From Aegilops tauschii subsp. strangulata (lineage: Eukaryota; Streptophyta; Magnoliopsida; Poales; Poaceae), in NCBI RefSeq assembly GCF_002575655.3, contig NC_053035.3, positions 94,761,322-94,825,321 on the forward strand: a DNA stretch of 64,000 nucleotides, read 5' to 3'. The notes under the pieces are model-generated. The model saw only the letters and a list, made by a program, of their open reading frames with translations, ran no database searches and was not told where the DNA came from. Below, piece by piece: positions 21,931 through 33,463 of this stretch (positions are counted from its first letter, which is position 1; each line of letters starts with the position of its first letter). Position numbers and translations under genes: made by a program.

Positions 21931-24814
21931 TTTGGCGCCCACCGTGGGGCCAGGTGCACCATCGTCCGGAGACCTGTTCTGGACGGGAACCCTCTTCCTC
22001 CCCCGCGAGCGCAGCCAGCCTCCTGCGCCCGATGGCGTTTGCCTCGACGCGCTGCAAGGTGTCGACGACGCCTGCGCTGCGAGCTGCCTCGCCGATCTGC
22101 TCGGCGAGACTCGCATCTCCGACGAGCCTGCGTCCGACGCAGGCACGGACTTCCCCGAGAGCCGCCTCGTCAACCTCCTCGACCAGCTTCATGTCTCCAG
22201 CGAGCCTGCTGCAGATGTGGAGTCGGTCGGCTCCACCGACCCGATGCTCGTCGACTCCGACACTGCATCGCTTGACGCCTACCCCTCCGACGTGGTGGTA
22301 TTCGACGACCCCCTCCCTCGAGCTGATAGCGGTAGCAGCGCTGCCAACTCGGGCGAGAACGCCCACGACGCCCTGCAAGCGGCGATGCACGACCTCTCCG
22401 TCCCCATCCCGGCCGATGCCGACACCGAGACCCTGAAGGCACGCCGCCTCGCCCTCATCGCGGAGGGCCAGAAGATAGCCTCCATGAGACGCCTCACCGA
22501 GGCCCACCAGCGCGAAGTCGACCGCGCCGCCTTCGGTACGCCGCCGCCTAGTGGCCCGAGCCAAGCCGGCTTCGTCCAGAAGCGCGGCGCGGCCGTCGCC
22601 AGCATGCTGGGGGCAGATCGCCCCATCTACAACACCCCGCTCGAGAATCTGCGAGCCGCTCAGGCGGCCGCAGAAGAGCTCAATGGGCTGGGAGCCGATG
22701 AGCTCCCCTACATGACGAGACGGATCCAGCAGCTGCTCGACGCGGCTGCAGAACGGCACGAAGCCGGCGCTCATGCTGATAGCCATCCCCCGCGCCGAGA
22801 GCACGCCGCAACGTCCCGCTCACCGACTGCGAGTGGCGCACGCCAGAAGAAAGACAAGGAGCCGGCTGCCAGCCGCAGCCGGACTCGCATCACCATCGAG
22901 CGCGACGCGGAGGGCCGCCCTCGAGCTGTAGAGCACCAAGGAAATCTGCCTCCTCCCCCGCCTCGAAGAGAAAGACGTCTCACTCCGCCGCCTATCACGC
23001 ACCCAACTCTTGGCGACCGACTCGGCCGCCGAGAAGGAGTCGGCGAGAACGACACCCGCCACAGGATCGACCGCCTTGCTCGATCCTTGGCGTTAGAAGA
23101 AGAAGACGATGTCGGCCCGCCAAGCTTTGGCCCCCACATCCGCGACGGGCCCTTCCCCAAAGGGTTCTCGCTCCCCAGAGACACGCCCAAGTACAATGGC
23201 TCAGTGAAGCCGGAAGATTGGCTCATTGACTACTCCACGGCCGTCAGCATAGCCAACGGCAATCGGCGCGTCGCCGTGAAGTACGTCCGCCTCATGCTGC
23301 ACGGCACGGCGCGCACGTGGCTCAACAGCCTCAAGCCCTACAGCATCAACAGTTGGCTGGACTTCACCGAAGTCTTCGTCCGCAACTTCACCAGCACCTA
23401 CAAGCGGCCTCCCAAGCCTCGCCAACTCTCCCTCTGCGTCCAAGGGCCCAACAAGTCGACCCGCGACTACCTCACGCGATGGGCCGAGCTCCGCAACTCC
23501 TGCGAGGGGGTGCATGAGGTCCAGGCCATCGAGTACTTCACCGCCGGGTGCCGAGAGGGCACCCTCCTCAAGCACCGACTCCTCTGCGACGAGCCGGCCA
23601 CCCTCGACGAGTTGCTGGTCATCACGGACAAGTACGCCACGGCTGACTCCTCGATGAAGACCGAGCTGAGAGTAGACGCCTCTGGGAAGGTGATTGCTCC
23701 GGCTCCCAAGACGCCGGCTGGCGACCCCAATCGGCGCCCCTACCAGAACGATCACAAGCGCAAGGCCCCCATGCCGACTTCCACCAGTCGGCAGGTGGCC
23801 ACAGTTGAAGACGAGCAGCCTGAAGAATGGCCCGCTCCCAAGAAGAAGGGTGGCAGGCCGACTTGGCAGTCGTCTTTCTCCTACGAGCAAGCTCTTGACG
23901 CCCCCTGCAAGTTCCACAGCGGCGCGAAGCCGTCCAACCACACAACCCGGAAATGCCACTGGCTCACCCGCATCACCAAGGGCGAGGGAATGCTGCCGCC
24001 TCCGCCTCCCGGCCCGCCGCCTCCAGCCCCTCAGCAGCCGGCGGCTCGGCCGGCAGTCGGCGCCATCCAAGACAAATTCCCCGAAGAGCACGCCGCCTAC
24101 GTCGTCTTCACCAGCCAAGCCGACGACAAGCGCAGCCGACGCCGACAGCACCAAGAAGTGAATGCAATCGCCACTAGCGCCCCCGAGTTCATGCACTGGT
24201 CAGAGAAGCCAATCAGCTGGAGCCAGGCCGACCACCCAGAGGTGATGCCTTCGCCTGGCTCCTATGCAATGGTCTTGGAAGTCACCCTCGCAACGGAGAG
24301 GCGAGCTGCCAGATTTTCCCGCATCCTGATAGACGGCGGAAGCAGTATCAACATACTGTACCGCGATACCATGGAGAAGCTGAACATCAAAGCAAAGCAG
24401 CTCATGCCGAGCCGCACCGTCTTCCATGGCATCGTCCCCGGCCTGTCTTGCTCCCCAATCGGCAAGATCAAAATGGATGTTCTATTCGGAGACAAAGACC
24501 ATTTCCACCGAGAAGCAATATGGTTCGAGGTAGTGGATTTGGAGAGCCCCTATCATGCACTGCTTGGCCGACCTGCTCTGGCCAAGTTCATGGCTGTGCC
24601 CCACTACGCCTACCTGAAGATGAAGATGCCGAGCTCGAAGGGGATCATCACGGTAGCCGGCGACTACAAGAAGTCCATCGATTGCGCCATGGCCAGTAGC
24701 CAGCTGGCCGAGTCCCTCGTGGTGGCAGAAGAGAAGAAGATGTTGGAACGGGTTGTGGCCATGGCCGGCAAGCAGCCGGTCTTGTCCCCCAACCCCAAAG
24801 ATGGTGATGCGTAG
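21887..24814 (+). CDS. Element C gag and protease (frame also open upstream)
   Basis: The first ATG in this frame downstream of the TATA box is 21887, inside the U5 end of the LTR (MITHPLAYV). The frame reads through the primer site, so gag may start in the LTR; the next in-frame ATG is 22244. A disordered N-terminus leads to the retrotransposon gag domain (about 23170-23660: LMLHGTARTWLNSLKPYS, TRDYLTRWAELRNSCEG). A zinc-knuckle-like C-H-H-C (CKFH...NHTTRKC, 23905-23955) follows. The protease has ILIDGGSSINILY (DGG at 24332) and LLGRPALAKFMAVPHYAY. It ends at TAG 24812-24814; the frame continues beyond. Confidence 0.75.
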   Translation: MITHPLAYVAPTTRHLAPTVGPGAPSSGDLFWTGTLFLPRERSQPPAPDGVCLDALQGVDDACAASCLADLLGETRISDEPASDAGTDFPESRLVNLLDQLHVSSEPAADVESVGSTDPMLVDSDTASLDAYPSDVVVFDDPLPRADSGSSAANSGENAHDALQAAMHDLSVPIPADADTETLKARRLALIAEGQKIASMRRLTEAHQREVDRAAFGTPPPSGPSQAGFVQKRGAAVASMLGADRPIYNTPLENLRAAQAAAEELNGLGADELPYMTRRIQQLLDAAAERHEAGAHADSHPPRREHAATSRSPTASGARQKKDKEPAASRSRTRITIERDAEGRPRAVEHQGNLPPPPPRRERRLTPPPITHPTLGDRLGRREGVGENDTRHRIDRLARSLALEEEDDVGPPSFGPHIRDGPFPKGFSLPRDTPKYNGSVKPEDWLIDYSTAVSIANGNRRVAVKYVRLMLHGTARTWLNSLKPYSINSWLDFTEVFVRNFTSTYKRPPKPRQLSLCVQGPNKSTRDYLTRWAELRNSCEGVHEVQAIEYFTAGCREGTLLKHRLLCDEPATLDELLVITDKYATADSSMKTELRVDASGKVIAPAPKTPAGDPNRRPYQNDHKRKAPMPTSTSRQVATVEDEQPEEWPAPKKKGGRPTWQSSFSYEQALDAPCKFHSGAKPSNHTTRKCHWLTRITKGEGMLPPPPPGPPPPAPQQPAARPAVGAIQDKFPEEHAAYVVFTSQADDKRSRRRQHQEVNAIATSAPEFMHWSEKPISWSQADHPEVMPSPGSYAMVLEVTLATERRAARFSRILIDGGSSINILYRDTMEKLNIKAKQLMPSRTVFHGIVPGLSCSPIGKIKMDVLFGDKDHFHREAIWFEVVDLESPYHALLGRPALAKFMAVPHYAYLKMKMPSSKGIITVAGDYKKSIDCAMASSQLAESLVVAEEKKMLERVVAMAGKQPVLSPNPKDGDA
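21933..21952 (+). promoter_or_regulatory. Primer binding site of element C
   Basis: TGGCGCCCACCGTGGGGCC begins 2 nt after the LTR. D has nearly the same sequence, while A and B share another. Confidence 0.75.
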
Positions 24815-26569
24815 GGCTCTTTCCAGCCTGCCAAAGAGACGAAGAAGATACCTCTGGACCCGGAGAACCCGGAGAGGTTCGCTGTCATTGGGGCGAACTT
24901 GGACAGTAAATAGGAAGGCGAGCTCGTCGACTTCCTCCGTGAGAATCGAGACATCTTCGCATGGTCCCCAAAGGACATGCCGGGTGTCCCGAAGGATTTC
25001 GCCGAGCACAAATTACATGTCCGAGCTGATGCGAAGCCGGTCAAGCAACCCCTCCGCCGACTGTCAGAAGAGAAGCGAAGAATTGTGGGAGAAGAGATAG
25101 CCCGGCTCCTTGCCGCTGGCTTTATCATGGAGGTGTTCTTTCCAGAATGGCTTGCCAACCCAGTTCTGGTTTTGAAGAAAAACAACAAGTGGCGTATGTG
25201 TATAGACTACACTAGTCTGAAGAAGGCCTGCCCAAAGGATCCGTTTGCTCTATCACGGATCGACCAAGTGATAGACTCCACAGCCGGATGCGAGCTCTTA
25301 AGTTTTTTGGATGCGAACTCAGGGTACCATCAGATCAAGTTGGACCTAGCTGACCGCCTGAAGACTGCCTTCATCACACCCTTTGGAGCTTTCTGCTACC
25401 TGACTATGACATTCGGCTTGAGAAATGCCGGTGCCACTTTTCAGCGTTGCATGCAGAAATGCCTCTTGAAACAACTCGGCAGAAATGCCCACGTCTATAT
25501 AGACGACATTGTGGTGAAGACAGAGAAGCGCGGCACCCTGCTGGAAGACCTGAAAGAAACATTCGCCAACTTGCGCCGATTCCAAATCAAGCTCAACCCC
25601 GAGAAGTGCGTGTTCGGAGTGCCAGCCGGCCAACTGCTAGGCTTCCTGGTCTCCGAACGCGGCATTGAGTGCAACCCCGTCAAGATCAAGGCCATCGAGA
25701 GGATGGAGATTCCCACTAAGCTGCGAGATGTGCAGAAGTTCACTGGCTGTTTAGCCTCCCTGAATCGTTTTATCAGCCGACTAGGAGAGAAGGCTCTCCC
25801 CTTATACCGACTCATGAAGAAGTCCACTCACTTCGAGTGGAATGATCAAGCCGACCAAGCCTTCCATGAGTTGAAGAAAATGCTGACCACTCCGCCTGTC
25901 CTGGCAGCGCCGACTGAAAAGGAGCCCATGCTCCTCTACATCGCCGCGACTAGTCGAGTCATCAGCACTGTTGTTGTGGTCCAGCGACCAGAGGAAGGAC
26001 GAGCCCAGCTAGTCCAAAGGCCGGTGTACTACCTTAGCGAAGTGCTATCCAGCTCAAAGCAAAACTACCCGCACTACCAGAAGATGTGCTATGGGGTGTA
26101 CTTCGCTGCCAAGAAACTGAAGCCCTACTTCCAAGAGCACCCCATCACGGTCGTGTGCACTGCCCCGCTCGCCGAGATCATAGGCAGCCGGGATGCATCC
26201 GGCCGGGTGGCCAAATGGGCCATTGCATTGGCGCCCTACACAATCTTTTATCAACCCCGCACCGCCATCAACTCGCAAGCACTGGCCGACTTCCTCGTCG
26301 ACTGGGCCGAGACCCAGTACCTACCGCCGGCTCCCGACTCTACCCATTGGCGGATGCAGTTTGACGGGTCCAAAATGCGCACTGGCTTGGGAGCCGGCAT
26401 CGTCCTCACCTCTCCCAAAGGCGACAAGCTCAAGTACACGCTGCAGATCCACTTCGCCGCCTCCAACAACGTGGCCGAGTACGAGGCGCTCGTACACGGG
26501 CTCCGGCTAGCCAAAGAACTCGGCATACGCTGGATCCTGTGCTACGGCGACTCAGACTTGGTGGTCTAG
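24815..26569 (+). pseudogene. Element C reverse transcriptase and two RNase H domains
   Basis: The frame continues from gag-protease through TAG 24812 and TAG 24911-24913 (SK-stop-EGELVDFL), then RT from about 24977. RT motifs are complete: MCIDYTSLKKACPKDPF, SFLDANSGYHQI and the catalytic YIDDIVVK (25496-25519). The retroviral-type RNase H region spans about residues 290-440 from 24977. The archaeal-type RNase H begins at WRMQFDGSK and includes NNVAEYEALVHGLR and GDSDLVV, where TAG 26567-26569 replaces a Gln. No frameshift. The Tat clade is known for this double RNase H. Confidence 0.85.
24911..24913 (+). other. Conserved TAG at the protease/RT junction of C
   Basis: Codons AGT AAA TAG GAA GGC GAG CTC. 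It is the same position and context as in A, B and D, 66 nt before the MPGVPKDFAEHK motif of RT. Confidence 0.6.
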
Positions 26570-28417
26570 CAATTGTCTGGCGACTGGGATGCCAAGGATG
26601 CGAACATGGCGAGCTATCGATTTCTGGTCCAGCAGATCAGCGGATACTTCGAGGGGTGTGAGTTCCTTCACGTGCCAAGGGCCGACAACGATCAAGCAGA
26701 TGCCCTAGCACGGATCGGCTCCACCCGACAAGCCATACCGACTGGCGTCTCCCTCCAGCGCCTCCTCAAGCCGTCCATCAAGCCGTCCATCAAGCCGTCT
26801 CCAGAGTCGGATTCCATCTTCGTACCGCCTGCTCCAGATACAGCCGGATCCGACTGGAGAAATCCCGCAGGCGGCACGGGGAGTTCGACAACTGGCCCGG
26901 GGACTGCCGTAGTCGCACCCGGCCCGGGGACTGCAGCAGTCGGCCCGAGGACTGCAACGACACAAGAAGCGATGGCCGACTCCAACTCAACGCCACCCAA
27001 CCCGCCCACCCGAGTCATGGTGGCCACATCAACAGCAGAAGAAGTCACAGCTCCGTCATGGGCCCAGCCCATCCTCAAGTTCCTAGTCAGCAGAGAGCTG
27101 CCGGCTGATGAGATTTCAGCAAGACTAGTGCAATGACGAGCCGCAACATACACAATAATCAACAGAGAGCTTGTGAAGCGCAGCGTCACTAGAGTCTTCC
27201 AGCGTTGTGTTGAGCCAGAAAAAGGAGTGGCAATCCTCAAAGACATCCACCAAGGCGAATGCGGCCACCACGCAGCCTCAAGATCACTCGTGGCCAAGGC
27301 TTTCCGCCATGGTTTCTTCTGGCCGACTGCCTTGGAGGATGCTAAAGAAATAGTCAAGAGCTGCAGTGGATGCCAAGTTTTTAGTTCCAAGCAACACCTG
27401 CCGGCTTCTGCCCTCAAAACCATTCCCCTCACCTGGCCTTTTGCCGTCTGGGGACTGGACATGGTGGGCCCTTTCAAGACAGCCCGCGGCGGCTTGACAC
27501 ATCTACTGGTCGCTGTGGACAAGTTCACAATGTGGATTGAAGCAAAGCCGATTAAGAAGCTGAACGGGCCGACTGCCGTGTCATTCATCACCGACATCAC
27601 TACGCGGTACGGCGTGCCGCACAGCATCATCACCGACAACGGCACGAACTTCGCCAAATGAGCACTGGCACGTTTCTGCGCGACGCAGGGCATCCGACTG
27701 GACTTAGAGTCCGTTGCCCACCCGCAGTCAAACGGCCAGGTTGAGCGAGCAAATGGACTCATCCTCTCCGACATCAAGCCCCGACTGGTTGTACCACTGG
27801 AGCGATTGGCCGGCTGCTGGCTCGAGGAGCTGCCGGCTGTCCTCTGGAGCCTGCGCACTACACCCAACAAGTCAACCGGCTTCACTCCATTTTTCCTCGT
27901 GTACGGTGCCGAGGCTGTCATCCCAACAGACATCGAGTTCGACTCGCCTCGGATCACCATGTACATGGAGGAGGAGGCCAAAGAAGCAAGAGAAGACGAC
28001 GTGGACCTACTGGAAGAAGGCCGGCTGCTAGCACTCAGCCGGTCCGCCATCTACCAGCAAGGGCTGCGCCGCTACTACAACCGCAAGGTCAAGCCAAGAT
28101 CCTTCCAAGAGGGCGACCTTGTGCTCCGGCTGATCCAGCGAATAGCCGGCCAGCACAAGCTCTCGGCCCCTTGGGAAGGCCCCTTCGTCGTCAGCAAGGC
28201 ACTCGGCAACGACTCCTACTACTTGATCGACGCACAAAAACCAAGAGCACGCAAGAGAGATGACTCCGGCAAGGAGTCGGAGCGACCATGGAACGCCGAA
28301 CCTCCTGAGAAGATTTTACAGTTGAAAGCAGTATGTATCATGCTACCCCTTTGTATTAAACACGAACCAACAGGCCCCCCAAACAGTACTCGGGGACTGC
28401 CTTTTATTTATCTATGA
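26570..28417 (+). pseudogene. Element C end of archaeal-type RNase H, linker and integrase
   Basis: Same frame as RT. The RNase H tail (DNDQADALARIGS) leads into a repetitive linker, with a 12-bp unit encoding SIKP near 26775 and a GPGTA repeat near 26900-26960. TGA 27134 follows. The integrase zinc finger is intact (IHQGECGHH, then CSGC). The catalytic residues lie in WGLDMVGPF, IITDNGTNF and SNGQVERAN; TGA 27659 separates the last two. The C-terminus has PRSFQEGDLVLRLIQ and WEGPFVVSKAL. The last 40 or so codons to 28417 look like non-conserved read-on. Confidence 0.85.
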
Positions 28418-29047
28418 ATGACGAATGTCATATCCATGAATGTATTATTACATTTGATTTCTTGTCCGGCACCGGGTTCAACTAGTCGGCCCGGGGACTG
28501 GCCGCCTTGAGCTATATTAAAAGTTCTTCCTGAAGTCAGAAAAGTAGTGCGCCGGCTCCCGAGTCTTCTCTTTTTGAAAGTCACAGCTCAAAGAACTGAC
28601 TGTCCGACTAGCAAGAGGCAAGACAGAAAGGACGCCCACACGAAAAATGGCTAAAGAACAACGAACCTATATAGCAAAGAGACGGCCTCCAAACGTGCCT
28701 GCCGGCTGCCAGAACAGCCGGCTGGCCGGCTTCCTAAAAAACTTAGCTTTAGTCCAGCAAAGTTAGAGTACTCCCCCCCAATCGGCCAAGCACTACTCCG
28801 GCTACAGATTGTAGAGCAACTGTTGGACTGAGGAGGTGGCAACTAAGGGAGGGCGGCAAAGGAAAAAGCAGAAGGACAAAAAGCAAAGTACAAGGAAAGG
28901 CCAAATGCATGCATAAGTTATATACATAAAGCCCCCAACAGGCTGGCAACAGACATAAGTTCGAATACACCCAGTGGGTGGAATTGTGCAGACTTAACCA
29001 AACATTGTTCCAAAGTAACAAGACAGGAAAACAAAAGATGGCAGACT
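28418..29047. other. Convergent spacer of element C
   Basis: This separates the plus-strand integrase from the minus-strand second gene. No gene is supported. It holds tcggggactg/cccggggactgg units (28388, 28490) like the terminal polypurine tract, and a gccggctg...cagccggc hairpin near 28692. Confidence 0.5.
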
Positions 29048-32000
29048 AAGGCGTGGTGCGGAGGCCGAGCTGGTCGGTGAAGGCGGCCTTGCCGGCTGAA
29101 GGAGTGGCCGCCTAGCGGGTCTCGGCTTGATCACCACCTACGGCAGGCGACGCACTCGCGCGCGACGTAGTGCTGGAGGTGATTCTCAGGCTGAGGCTGG
29201 CCGGCTGCTCCACCAGCCGGCTCGGCGTCTTCACCTTCCTCCTCCTCTTCTTCACCCTCGTCGCTGGAGTCGATCTCCTCCGCCGAGTCTTCGCCGTCTG
29301 CCGGGTTCAGACCGAACCACTCCTCCGGCTGGGCGACACCATTGTCGTCCACCTCGGGGGTGAAGACACTGGTGTCGGTGTAGTCGGCGATTGCCGAAGC
29401 CCGCCAGATGATGGCCGGCCGCGCCGGCTCCAGCTCTGTGTCGGCTTGCTGCGGCCAGGTAGCCAGCTGATCCAGGCTCAGGCCAGGATACCAAGCCTTG
29501 ACGAACTCCAGCGCCCGCCTGGCACCGGAGCGAGCCGCCGAGGCCTTTCAAGCTTCGAAGCGGCCGACTGCCACCTCCAGCCAGTCGGCAGTCCGACTGG
29601 GGGTGCGAGGAACCACTTGGCCGGGCCAGAGGGCGGCCAAGACTTGCGCCCCGGCACGCTGAAGACGGCAGAGCAGTCGGTGAGCCGGCTGGATGCGGGC
29701 CTGGATCGCCAAGAGCTGCTCCTCCAGCGAACGGCCGGCGGTTGGCAAGATCTCAAAGCCATCCTGCCTTCGCGCTTGGCGACGGGCCTCGATGGTCTGG
29801 TTGGTGGCAGTAGAATAGCCAGGGAAGTATTCTGCGCAAGAAAGGAAGAAAAGAACACCAAAATCAGAAAACAAGCCAAAAGTGGCAGACGACATGGAAG
29901 GACGAAGAGGTAGGCGGCTTACCGTCAACCAGATCTTCGATCTGACCGTAGCCAGAGATCAATGTTTGCCTGGCTTCAGCCCAGCCAGCCGCCTCCGTCT
30001 CGTACTCGGCCTGGAGGGCGGCTTCGCGATCCTGCACCGCCTTCAGAGCCGCCTTGTGGCCTTCCTCCTGGTCGGCCAACTTCTTGGCCAGACGGTCGCG
30101 TTCCTGCACCAAGGCGGCGAGTTCGGCGTCCTTGGCACGGAGGGCAGTCTGGGACTCCCCCAGCTGTGCCCTCAGACTGGCGTTGGCCGCTGCAGAGACG
30201 GCAGAAAAAGAACGAACAAGTAAGAGGGAGTCGTCAAGGAAGATCCGACCTGACTGCTCAGCAGTTGGCCCGAATCTCGGGGACTACACCCAGTGGGTAC
30301 GCTGACGCGCCCCCACATGAGATCAAGAACAAAGAACGTACCTCGGCTCTCAGTAAGGTCGGCGGTCTTCTGGGTCAGCTCCCGAGCCTGGGAGTTGAAG
30401 GCGGCCGCACGAAGATTGTGGTAGTCCTGCAAGATAGACGGAAGGTCGAAGTAAGAACAAGAATAGCAAAGACAAATCCACTAAGAAGTTCCAAGCCGCC
30501 TGCTCAGCAGCCGACTCGGAACTCGGGGTCTACACCTAGTGGGTGCGCTGACGCGCCCCCACGGAAGAAATCAAGATCAAGAAGAAATCAAGACCAAATA
30601 GAATCAAGATGGGAAGACTGACCCGGATGGCCGCCCGCGTCGCCAGGAACTCGTCGGTGAATTGCCTCAGCGCCGCAGCTTGGCCCTGGAGCCGGGTCCG
30701 GACGTCCTGCGCAGCCACGTTCATCACGGCCGTCCCTCCGCCTGGCGTCCACCCTGAGGTTGCGCTGGCCGCCTCCGCATCCTGGGCCGACGAGCTGGAG
30801 CCCACGGCCGGCTGTGGCTCCGACGCGGCCTTCGGTGGCTCCGACGCCGCCTTCCCCGTGCGCTGGCTCGGCGGCATCCGGACCGCCATCTCAGTCCTCG
30901 CGGCCGGCTCGCCCCCCGCCGACTGTGTAGGCGGCTGATCAGGCCGGCCGCCTGGAGCCGCCCCAGTGGGCGGGCTCGGCACCGGCGCCCTCTCCAGGAT
31001 GATGACGTCGTCGTCTCTCCCCAGCCCTGGCTGGTCGCCGCTGGCTGCTTCTGGCGAGGGCTCCATGGACCCCGGAACCGCAACGCGCAGAGGGGTGACC
31101 ATCAAGACCTCCCCCGCTGCTTCTGCGGCTGCAGCCTCTGCCTGGGCCCTGGCTGCGGCTTCGGCGAGTGCCTTCGCCGCCTCCTCCTCCCGCGCCGCCT
31201 GAGTGGCGGCCGCCTTCCGTGCCTCCGCCTCTCGCGCCTCTCGCTCCGCCCGCGCCTCCCGCGCGTTCCTTTCTGTCGCCTCCTGAAGGTCGGCACGGGG
31301 ATCCACGCGGCGGGTGGTGCTCCCAGAGCCCCTCGGCGACTCAACGACGGAGGCAGCGGCCGCCCGCTCAAGCGACAGCGGAGCTCTGATCATTGGAGAA
31401 AGAGACAAGAATTCAGAAACCACCAAAGAAAAGAAAGAAAAAGAGTATACAAAAGAAAGTGAACTTACGCCGACACGGTCTGCGGTTGCTTCACCGTCTT
31501 GCGGAAGCGAGCCGCCTTCGCGGCCGCCTCCTCCCGCCTGGTGGCCGCCGCCCCACCCCTGGGTTTCTTTGTCCGGCTGCCGAACAAACCCTGGGCGGCG
31601 CGATGCTTTTGACCTCCACCCCGAGCGGGCGGTGCAGCGGAGGAACCCGCGCCGCGTCCAAATGCCGGCTGGCGGCGCGGGGCGACTTCGGTCTCATCGT
31701 CGTCCGGCCAGTCGTCAAAGGTGACTCCGAGCCCGGAGCCGCCTGCTTCGCCGCCGGCTTGGCGACCACCCGGCTCGACGTTGTCGTCCATACCAGCCGC
31801 CCCCAGGTCGGGGTCCTCCAGATCGTGTTCGGTCCGGTCGGGGACGAATCGACGCTCCGCGTCTGACCCGCCGGCCGGCCGAAGCAGAGGGCTCTGTCGA
31901 AAAGCAAACCGACTAGGTTAGAGTCGGCCAAGAGGAACTCGGCAACAAAGAGACAAGGAGAACATACCGTAGGCGGCGGATTGGCTCGGCTATATGGCTC

Positions 32001-32868
32001 CTTGCCGAACTGCCACTCTTCGGTGAGTTTGCAGTTCGCAAGGTAGTTCACCATATAGGCGACCTCCTCGCGCGGCATCTCCTTGGTGCACATTCGGCTC
32101 GGATCAAGCTGGCCGCTCATCTGACAGATCAGATGAGGCCGGCTCTGGAGCAGAAGAACCCGGCGCGTGACGAATGCAGCCAGCAGGTCAGGCCCCGTCA
32201 AGCCCTCCGACTGGGTCAGCTCCCGCACTCGGGTGACAGCGGCGGACCCGGCCGGCGTCAGAATCACGGCCTGGAAGGACCACTGGGGCCGCCTGCCCGC
32301 CGGAGGGCCGGCTACGTAAGCCGGCAGGTTGATGTAGTCGCCCTGCGGGGCGATGTTCCGCACATAGAAGTACGATTTTTGCCACTTCTTCACTGATTGC
32401 ATCAGCGTGATGACGGGGAAGGGTTTGTCGGCGACCGACCTCCGCGACGCGATGAAGGCGCCAGTCTGAGCCGGCACGCCCTGCATGTGCGTGCCCAGCT
32501 TTGACTGGAAGAACTCCCCCAGAGCTCGAGGGTGGGGAGGACGCCGAGGTAGCCCTCGCACAGGGTGACGAAGGCGGACAGCAGCACCACCGCGTTTGGG
32601 GTGAGGTGGTGCGGCTGGAGCTGGTAGAAGTCGAGCCAGGAGCGGAAGAAGGCGCTCACTGGCAGGCCGATGCCGCGCAAAAAATGCGAGCGGAAGACCA
32701 CCCGCTCGCCCTCCCGCGGCTCCGGCGTGATTTCCCTCGCCGACGCGAGACGGACCTCCACCTTGTCCGCGCCGGGCAGCCGCCGTATATTGCGGAGGAA
32801 CTCACGTGGTCTCCGTGGACATTGGAGCCGTCCCAATCCCCGCCATACTGCTCCGTGGCGGGAGGCAT
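29048..32868 (-). pseudogene. Element C antisense second gene (Transposase_28-like, coiled coil)
   Basis: The start chosen is ATG 32868 (MPPATEQYGG), about 140 bp after a minus-strand TATA box. Exon 1, with frameshifts near 32805 and 32520, shows the fold of Pfam Transposase_28 (putative gypsy-type transposon domain): FRSWLDFYQLQPHHLTPNAV and FVTLCEGYLGV. Predicted introns include 31392-31467 and about 31892-31968. A Pro/Ala/Arg-rich middle is followed by heptad-rich coiled coil (about 31320-31070 and 30112-29940). A conserved tail (RTADWLEVAVGRFEA, KAWYPGLSLDQLA) ends in acidic runs. The strand is opposite to pol. It is a product of unknown function, often described as an extra ORF in plant Gypsy elements. 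Confidence 0.65.
30245..30578. repeat. Two roughly 85-bp direct repeats in introns of C's second gene
   Basis: Copies at about 30245-30332 and 30490-30578 share ctgctcagcag, tcgggg(a/t)ctacacc(c/t)agtggg and cgctgacgcgccccca. Each contains a purine-rich tcggggactac-like string, as at the terminal polypurine tract. Confidence 0.6.
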
Positions 32869-33006
32869 GGCAAAAACCAGCGCGGCGGCGGAGAAATGTG
32901 CGGTGGAAGAGCACGGCGGCGAGGCGCTGTTGCAAGAAACGGCGAGCAAAGAAGATGGTGGAAGTAGGAGGAGCGTGCGAGGGCCTGCCGCCCTCCACCT
33001 CCCCCT

Positions 33007-33014
33007 ACTTATAG
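33007..33014 (-). promoter_or_regulatory. TATA box for the C antisense gene
   Basis: Minus-strand CTATAAGT lies about 140 bp upstream of ATG 32868 with GC-rich flanks. It suggests a promoter independent of the LTR. Confidence 0.5.
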
Positions 33015-33449
33015 CCTCGCAAGGTGAGGCCGGGGAGGCCGAACGTGGGGGCAGTCGCGGGATTAACTGCACCCACTCCCCCCACGCCTCGCGATTATTG
33101 CGCATAAAGGCAAGCCGAAACTGCCGCAATGAGACGTGCGGGCGGTTTCGGGATGCAGACGATTCGTGCCTGGGCCCGGGCACGGACGTGGCGGGCCCCC
33201 GCCCTGTGGCGACGTCCCATCGCGCGCGTGGGCTTGCAGGCTTTCCGGCCAAGAGAGGCCACGTGGTTCGCAGACGGCCAGTGGCCGGCCCGCGGCCCGG
33301 TGCACGCACTGGCGAGCTCCCGCCCTCCGACTCCGGAAGTTTTCGACCAAGGCGGCGCGCCTAACCAAAGCCGGCTCCCAGCTGCCGGCTTGTCAAGATA
33401 GGAAGCTGATCGAGCTTCTCAACCCCTACTCCACCTCGAAGCCCAATCA

Positions 33450-33463
33450 GCTTCGGGGACTAC
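33450..33463 (+). promoter_or_regulatory. Polypurine tract of element C
   Basis: The sequence agcttcggggacta ends one base before the LTR TGTCGG (33464). It lies at the standard place, though it is only moderately purine-rich. Confidence 0.6.

Noticed and set aside
24812..24814. TAG inside C before the junction TAG as a second recoding site
   Set aside because: Not seen at the matching place in A, B or D; more likely a mutation.
24900..24915. Junction TAG as a splice acceptor
   Set aside because: The upstream sequence in all four elements lacks a pyrimidine tract and no donor stands out, so readthrough is preferred. RNA data could still overturn this.
26692..28050. 452-codon minus-strand ORF opposite C's integrase
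   Set aside because: Shadow of the integrase frame; the plus strand carries the catalytic motifs.
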